This document shows, piece by piece, positions 19,801-28,800 of a DNA stretch of 64,000 bases. The stretch is from NCBI RefSeq assembly GCF_023065955.2, contig NW_026622841.1, positions 17,246,501-17,310,500 on the forward strand, given 5' to 3'. The stretch is from Ursus arctos. Its lineage: Eukaryota > Chordata > Mammalia > Carnivora > Ursidae. Every line of letters starts with the position of its first letter. The stretch's first letter is position 1. Under the pieces are notes generated by a model. That model ran no database searches, was not told the DNA's origin, and worked only from the letters and a program-made list of their open reading frames with translations. A program made the translations under genes and the position numbers.

Positions 19801-22800
19801 CCTGGGATGAAGCCCCACCTCAGGCTCCTTGCTCAATGGGGAGTCTGCTTTTCCCCCTGCCCCTCACCCCACTTGTGCGCTCGCTCGCTCTCAAATAAAT
19901 AAATCTTAAAAAAAAAAAAATCTGTGTATAAGCGGATCCATATCCATGCAGTTTAAATCCATGTTCAGGGATCAACTGTATTCTGTAGCTGCACTTGCTA
20001 GAATTGTTTGTGAAAGAACCCAAGGGCTTCTACTTTAAGCAAAGGATTCTTAATATGTCCAACCAGTCATTCTTTCTGCATTCACTTTTGGCTATTGGGA
20101 TCTGTATGCTTTTCTTGGCTCTTGATGTTCTAGATGGTTGAAGTTACCTCATAATTAGGATGTTATTTTGATTTCAAATATTGTAGAATGCTAAATTTTC
20201 TTTTTCTCCCTTCCCACCCAAGGCTTTGATGACAGTAGGAAAAGAACCGTTTCCCACCATTTACATCGATTCACAAAAAGAAAATGAGGTAGGATGAGCC
20301 AAAAACTCTACCAAATTATATTTTGTAAATAAGTTTTCGTCAGAACATAGAGGTTCTTGAAAAAATTAAATATTTGTTTTTCTCTCTAGAGGTGGGATGT
20401 TATTTCTAAATCACAGATGAAGAACATTAAAAAAATGTGGCATAGGGAACAAATGAAGAGTGAATCCCGGGAAAAGAAAGAGGTGAGCAATGATTCTGCC
20501 CCGTGAACATTTTGAAGTTGGAATACTAGATACCGTGTTAACAGACTGCTTTATTGTTAAAAATTAGGCGGAAGACAATTTGCGGAGAGAGAAGAACCTG
20601 GAAGAAGCAAAGAAGATTACCATTAAAAATGATCCAAGTCTCCCAGAGCCAGAATGTGTGAGTGTGACACATACTGTCCCAAATATCATGGCCGTGCCCT
20701 GTCAGACTGTCAGTTCTATGTCCGAGGGCCGGGCCACTTGGTTTGCTCCTTGGCACTGTTTGCCCTTCCTTTCCTTTTAAAAGGGATAGAGAGAAATAAC
20801 GTCTTAGCGTTAGGAGGCTAGTTCTTTGGGGGTTCATTTTACTGTAAGGTTTAGTAATTAGGTGTTGAATGATTCCTGTCCCGCCTAAAAGCTAGCTAAG
20901 TGTCCTCCCTCTCTACATGTCCATTTCCTCACCATAAGATGAAGAGGTCAAAATCCATGATGTTGATGATTTTTTTAAATAGAGAAAACATTCTGTGATT
21001 TTGTGAATCGGATTCCTCTATTTTCTCTAGAACAGATGTTGGGCTATGACTGGACATGCTTAGATTTCAAATAGTTCTTACTGCTCATGGATCATCATCT
21101 TTTTCCTGTGTCCTTAAAGATGAAGCTGTCTTTGCCACCTTCACCCTCTGCTTCCTGTACTCCTCTCTGTCCTTCCTCCTCCAAACTAATAGCTAGCCTT
21201 GGCGAGCTTCTACCTTTTGGTGTTGGGAGGGACTGTGAGGACAGGAAGGGCTCCTTGCAGACTCATGTTGTTCCTCTTATGAATTCATTTATTCATTCGT
21301 TTTATATAGCAGTATCTGAAATTCCAGATGGTTCTCAGTGTCAGTTTTGTACTAAGAGAAAGAAGACTTGGATTTTTTTTTTTTTTAACCACTCCAATAT
21401 GGTGAACGTTTGTTGTAGAATGACTGTTGTTTTGCATCATTTGTGAAATTTTAACACTTTACCGCCATCTATCTAGTATTAGTGGAGAAGTTGATATGTG
21501 ATAAATTACATGATTGGTCAGATGTTACTGATTTCAATTTCACAGGTGAAGATTCATGCACTAGAAGGATACAGAGGCCAAAGAGTAAAGGTGTTTGGCT
21601 GGGTCCACAGACTGCGTAGGCAAGGTAAATGGTACAGCTTTTCTTTTCTCTCTCTTTAATTTTAAACATCCCTTGTCTAGATGAAGAAGAACATAAAAAC
21701 ATTTACTTAGGTGGGGGATATTTTTGGTTTGGGATGCTAGTTTGTGAAAGAAGATAGTGAATTACATCCTAAATTTGTTCTTACATGACTATTACAGGTT
21801 TAAAAATTATTTAAATGCTATTTAACTGTAAGCAGCCACAGAGATCAGGAGTATCCAGTAAATATTTGTTTAGTTGAATTTTTTTTTTTTTAAGATTTTA
21901 TTTATTTATTTGACAGAGAGAGACAGCGAGAGAGGGAACACAAGCAAGGGGAGTGGGAGAAGGAGAAGCAGGCTTTCTGCCAAGCAGGGAGCCCGATGCG
22001 GGGCTCGATCCCAGGACCCTGGGATCGTGACCTGAGCCGAAGGCAGACGCTTAACGGCTGAGCCACCCAGGTGCCCCTGAATTTAATTATTTAATGAAAA
22101 GCAGGGGATGTATTACAGGAAGGGCAGAGCCAAATCTGAAATTAATTCATGGCAGTGTTGGCTGTTGTAATTAGTGTGTTTGCATTCTGCTTCTCTCAGT
22201 CCTAACTTTTTGCTTTCTTATTATTATTTTATTACACATATTTTATTTTAAGTAGTTACACGTCCTTCATAAAAAGAGATGGGGCATAAATCAACAAAAG
22301 AGTGCTCACAGGCAGCCGTATTTCTGCCCCTCTCACCGAGGGCACAGTACTGTGCTGGGCATTGCAGAGGATTCAGTAGTGAATGAGACGTACTCCCTCG
22401 TCTCACGTCGCTGAAGGTCTTGCTTTCCCGTGATCACGTGGCTCATGAGGCTCACGTGGGATTTGGAACTACAGTGAAGAAGGTGAAATGCTTTACAGAT
22501 GACAGTGACATTTCCGACGGCCACTTGAGAGGAAGGGGGCCACGAGGGAGGTTTGAACTCTTAACATTGAACCATGCAGTTACCTGTTAGAAGATTAAAT
22601 TATGAGAAAGTACTTTTGAGTGCCTTGAGAACAGCTGGGCTTCATTTTTCTTTCTCATTTTTAGGAAAGAATTTAATGTTTCTGGTGTTGCGGGACGGTA
22701 CAGGCTACCTCCAGTGTGTCTTGTCAGATGATTTGGTAAGTACTTTTTCTTATTTGTAGCTAAATATTTGATATTTTTCAGGAAGTTCCTTTATTGTTAG

Positions 22801-25800
22801 TTTTGGGAAGTTTAGGATCTTTATATATATTTTAAACTGTTGTAGAAAAAATTTCCAGCACATAAAAAATAGAACAGTACAGTTGACCATTGAGCAACGT
22901 GGGTTTGAACTGCCTGGGTCTGCTTGTGCGTGGATTTTTTTTTTTACAGTACTGTGAGTGAATTTTCTCTTCTTTATGAGTTTCTTTTTTTTTTTTTTTA
23001 AGATTTTCTTTATTTATTTGACAGAGATAGAGACAGCCAGCGAGAGAGGGAACACAAGCAGGGGGAGTGGGAGAGGAAGAAGCAGGCTCCTAGCGGAGGA
23101 GCCTGATGTGGGGCTTGATCCCATAACGCCGGGATCACACCCTGAGCCGAAGGCAGACGCTTAACCGCTGTGCCACCCAGGCGCCCCTCTTTATGAGTTT
23201 CTTAATAAAATTTTCTTTTCTCTAGCTTTTTTTAAGAATACAGTATAATATAACATATAAAATATATGTTAATTGGCTATGTTATAGGTAAGGCTTCTGG
23301 TCAACAGTAGGCTATTAAGTTGTGGGAGAATCAAGTTATATGTAGATTTTAGACTGTGCAGGGGGGTCAGCACCCTTAATCCCCAGATTGTTCAAGGTCA
23401 GCTGCATAAAGAAACCTCATGTGCTCATCACCCAGCTTTGGGAAAGTCAGTTTTAGCTGCTGTAATAAAATACCATAGACTGGGTGGCTTATAAACAGCA
23501 GGTATTTCTCTCACACAGTTCTACAGGCTAGAAGTCGAGCTCAGGGCATCAGCATGGTCATGCTCTGGTGAGGGCCGTCTTCCAGGCTGCACGCTGCCAG
23601 CTGCTTAGTGCATCCCCATGTGTCAGAGAGCAGAGAGGGGGAGCAAACCCTCATCTCATCCTGTTCACCTGTCCAAGGGCCCACTTCCTCATACCAGCAC
23701 ATTGGGCTAGAGGATTTCAACATAGGAATTTTGGAGGGACAAAAACATTAAGTCCCTAACAAGTAATGACTAATATATGGCCAATTCTGGTCTACTGCTC
23801 ACCCCTTTAACCCCCTAGACATCGTATTATTTCATATAAATAGATTTGCATACACATCTCCAAGAAAATATATTTTTAATACAACCACGCTAATGTTAAT
23901 CACACCCTCCCCAAACAAAGGCAACTTCCTAAATATCCAGTCCGATTCTCCCAGTTGATTCATAATGTCTCTTTACAGTTGTTTGGTTTGAATGAGAACC
24001 CAGACGAGATCTGTGTATTGCATGGAGCTGATGTGGCTCTGAAATCTTTCAGTCCTTAACTGTTCGCCCTTTCTGTTGTCTTTTCTACCCAATTTGTTTT
24101 TAAAAACCTGGTTGGTTGTCCCGTGGAACTCCTCCATTCCAGATTGGTTGGTTGCATCCTGTGAAGGGGTCATTTAACGTGTTCCTGTCCTCTGTATTAT
24201 AAATTTATCAAATTCAGGTTTGGGGTTTTTTCGCTTTGACTTTTTTTTTTTTTTTTTTGGCACAGCTACTTCATGGGCAAGGTTGTGTGCTGCTCATTGC
24301 CTCACATCAAAGACACATAGCGTCCTCTTGTCTTTTTTTATGATTTTATGATAGTGGGTTGAAGTGTTGGTAGCCTGATCCCTCCATTATAAAGTCACCT
24401 GTCACTTTTATCCTAATGGTTTTAGCAAGTGTTGATGATCATAGTCCAGGTGGATGGTTTTTTTATTTCAACAGTCTGAATTTTAAAAAAAATAAAATGA
24501 GCTGTTCACATATTTTTAAGAGATGTGGGCTACTGGCATTTGTGCATATGTATATATGTAAAATATCTATTTACATACATATATTTTTTTAAGATTTTAT
24601 TTATTCATTTGACAGAGATAGAGACAGCCAGCGAGAGAGGGAACACAAGCAGGGGGAGTGGGAGAGGAAGAAGCAGGCTCCCAGTGGAGGAGCCTAATGT
24701 GGGGCTCGATCCCAGAACACCAGGATCACGCCCTGAGCCGAAGGCAGATGCTAAACGACTGAGCCACCCAGGCGCCCTACATACATATTTCTGTGTAGAT
24801 GAGTCCTCCCACAAGAATAGCTATTCTTTATTAATACTAAAAAAATTGATGGCCATCTTATTTTACTAGTTTTAGACCAGGTAACTTACATGTAAGTAAT
24901 CCGCTTAGCTTTCTGTACATCAGAACGTACATTTTAATGTAAATGTGAGTAAGTAAATTTGAACTTTTATTTTTTTGTAGTGTCAGTGTTACAATGGAGT
25001 CGTCTTGGCCACTGAGAGTAGTGTTGCAGTGTATGGAATGCTAAATCTGACCCCAAAAGGCAAACAGGTGAGTAGATTGAATTTCTCACTGCATGAGTAA
25101 GTGTGTTTGTTCTCCAGCGTTTTTATTTGTACTTTTGGTATTGGGCAAATTAATACACAGATGTGGTGTATTTGCTAAATTTAGAATGCCTTTTCCTTTT
25201 CCAGTGAAATATGTACACTGTACAACTCATATGATATAACAAACTCAGGGACTTCCAACCTTATAGAATTCCTAAATATTTCATGTAGTCATTTTGCTGT
25301 GGATGCATGAATAATTTTTCAGCCAGGTGGAAATAAAAACAATCTACCCAAAAAATTTCAGGAGAGAACAGTAATCTAAATCTGAAACTTTCTGAATAGA
25401 ATTTGAAAGTCTCTTTAAGGAAAAGTTAAATATAATTCTGATACTCCGAGAGTTGTTTCTTCTCCAGCCAACAGGCACATAACAGTTACTTGTTGGTAAT
25501 TACTTTTCAAATAATCGCTGTGGTTGTATTTGTTGGCTGGGAAAGAAAACAAACAAATATGACCTACTAACCACCAGAGGGAGCCCCTAGAGTCTTCCTT
25601 AATAGACTAGAAATGTCGATATCAGAGAGTCTCCCAGAGTTGATGTAGAAGAACCTACATTAAGCGTGAATATCTGATTTGAGTTCGCTGAAGTAATGTG
25701 ATTTGCAAAACGGAGTTGTCACGTCGTGTTACTTGCTATCCAGGGTTTGGCACCAAGATAATTGTTATTCCGTGACGTGTGGCTTCTAAAATGAATTGCT

Positions 25801-28800
25801 TTTAATGGAATTATGAGGGAGAATTTGAATTTCCATCATATATCTGTTCCAAAGAGAAACAGCTTTCAGTAAAACCTTTGCATTTAAGGAGTTTTTCAAT
25901 GTCAATGAAATGTTATTTTAAATTATCAGGGAAAGGTTAGGAAGATACACCAAATGATAACAGCGGTTAGTAGTTACTCCAAGTTGCAAGATTATCATTT
26001 ATTTTCTAGTTTGTGCTTTTCTACTGTTTAAAAGTCATGTGTGTATTCACTCTGAAAGGAATATTAAATATCAAAATACCAAAATAAAATCAGATTAGTG
26101 GGTCTTTGTGTCTAGAAGGGTAGGCTAATAATGATGAGGTCTAAAAATAGTTTACCAACAGTTTTGACATAAATTAAAATCTCCAATAATGTTAGTTTTT
26201 TGTCTCCTTCTTTCTCCTTTCTCCCCTCCCCCCTTTCTAAAATGGAGGCTCCCGGCGGCCATGAGCTGAGCTGTGACTTCTGGGAACTGATTGGGCTGGC
26301 CCCTGCTGGAGGAGCTGATAACTTGATTAACGAGGAGTCTGACGTGGACGTCCAGCTCAACAACCGACACATGATGATCCGGGGAGAAAACATGTCCAAG
26401 ATCCTGAAAGCACGTTCCGTGGTCACCCGGTGCTTCAGAGATCACTTCTTTGATAGGGGGTACTATGAAGTATGTGTTTGTCATCTTTTGCAAGCAAACG
26501 ATACCTCCTGCCATTTTTAAACTTGAATGGCGGCACTCACAGTCGCCCTTTGTTTACTCCTCTTCTCCATTTGAACAGGTTACTCCTCCAACATTAGTGC
26601 AGACACAAGTGGAAGGAGGTGCTACACTCTTCAAGCTTGACTACTTTGGGGAGGAGGCATTCTTGACTCAGTCCTCTCAGTTGTACCTGGAGACCTGCAT
26701 TCCAGCTCTGGGAGATGTATTCTGTATTGCACAGTCATACCGGGCAGAACAGTCCAGAACACGAAGGCACCTGGCTGAGTATGGAATTGTCTATTTATTT
26801 TTATTTAAAAAATTATTTTTAAGAAAATATGTTTAGAGAAGCCGTCTTTATGTAGGCAAATGATGACTGTGCAAAAAAATTTGGTATATTAAGAGGGTGT
26901 TTGGAGGGCAGTTCATCAAGTTAATGGAAGCTACGTATGACGTTTTGCCTCCTAGGCCATAGCTGGCCGTGTTCTCTTCTTTTACTTTGCCTTGATCCTT
27001 GATATGTTAAGAAATAAACAAGAAATCACTATTCAAGGGGGAAAGGTAGGGGCTCTAAAACTAATTTGCTGAGTTGGGAGTTGATTAGCAGTGCTGGAAT
27101 TTTACATTCCTGGGCAGTTTTGCGATTTTAATCTTTTCTTGAGAGAAACTTGGCAGAAAAGAAGAGCGGCTCTCAGCTAGTGTTTTGTTCTTCAGATACA
27201 CTCACGTGGAAGCAGAATGTCCTTTCCTGACCTTTGAGGAGCTCCTGAACCGATTGGAGGACTTGGTTTGTGACGTGGTAGATAGAGTCTTGAAATCACC
27301 TGCAGCGAGCATAGTGCGTGACCTCAACCCGGTAGGTGTGCTGTTTTATGGAAATGCAAAATCATGGGTTTTTTTATTTTTTGGAAGGTAATGATGTCTT
27401 CACCCTCAGTTTTTGTAGATTTAATGGCTTGGCGAGCTTTGAAATAAGTGATTAATGTGTGTGTGTGTGTATATGTATATGTATATGCATATATGTTATA
27501 TATATTTTTTGAGATAAAATTGCTAAATAGCATTATATTCGTTTCAGGCATACAGCATAATGATTGATAGTTGTATATATTATGAAATGATTTATAAGTC
27601 TAGTTAAACATCCATTACCAGACATTGATATAATTTGTTCTTTCTTAGGATGCAACCTTGTAAGATCTACTCTGTTAGCAACTTTCAGACTTATAAATAG
27701 AGTATAGTTAGCTATAGTCTCCTTGCTGCACGTTATATCCTCAGGACTGACTATTTTATAACTGGAAGTTTGTACCTTTTGACCACCTTCACTCATTTCT
27801 GTGCTTATATTTTTAAGATTAAAATTTGGTACTAGTCATTGTGAATTATTTTATAATATTTTACGTAGGAGGAGGTTGTGTGTATTTTCCATTTTTTGGA
27901 ATGTCCTCATTGTTTTCTAGTCTGAAATAACATTTTACGCTAATGACGAATAGTTTTTCTTAAACGGAAATTTTAGTGTTACGGGTTCTTTATGTACGCT
28001 CTGTTTTTTCTTTCTGTTGTAGAACTTCAAGCCTCCCAAACGGCCTTTTAAGCGGATGAACTACTCAGATGCTATTGTGTGGCTGAAAGAACACGATATA
28101 AAGAAAGAAGATGGAACTTTCTATGAATTTGGAGAGGTATGCCTCACTTGCTGTTTCCAGGGTGGCATTGTGCTTAAGTGGATTGCTGCTCAGGTCAGTG
28201 AACCAGTAATGTAGGAGGCAGCTGCTTGTTGTCAAAGAGATGGTGACCCCAGAACCTCCTCCTTGGGGTTGTCAGGGAATTCACTGGGCCAACAGAGGTA
28301 GGAGAGCCAGCCTTAGAACAGTACGTTTCTGTAGTGTTCAGTAAATACTGGCGCCGTGGTAGCCTTCACAGCTCATCTTTTACCTTTTTCCTCTTCTCCC
28401 GTCGTCAGTCCATGCTCTTGACTTACTCCAGTGGTAATTCTCTAGGCTGGCAGGATGCTTCAGAAGGCTGTACACTTGAAAATTTCATGCAAAGTGTTGA
28501 TATGTATATATTCATTTTATTTGTCTGGAGAAAAGTATCTGGCTCTTTCAAAAAGGATGGCTCCCCCAACGGAGTGTATTAAAACTCCTTCATGTGGAGA
28601 AGAGTCAAAGAAGAAAGTAGCTGTTGGTTAAACTGCAAAACCAAGAGAGAAGGCCTGGCGGGGGAAGGTGGTCTGGTGTCCCAGATACACTGAACGGATG
28701 TATCGGAGGTGTAGACTGTTGGCACCGTTAAGCCCACTTCCTATGCATCTAACCATTTCTTACACAGTATTTGCAAATCCATTTTATAGATAAAATAGGA

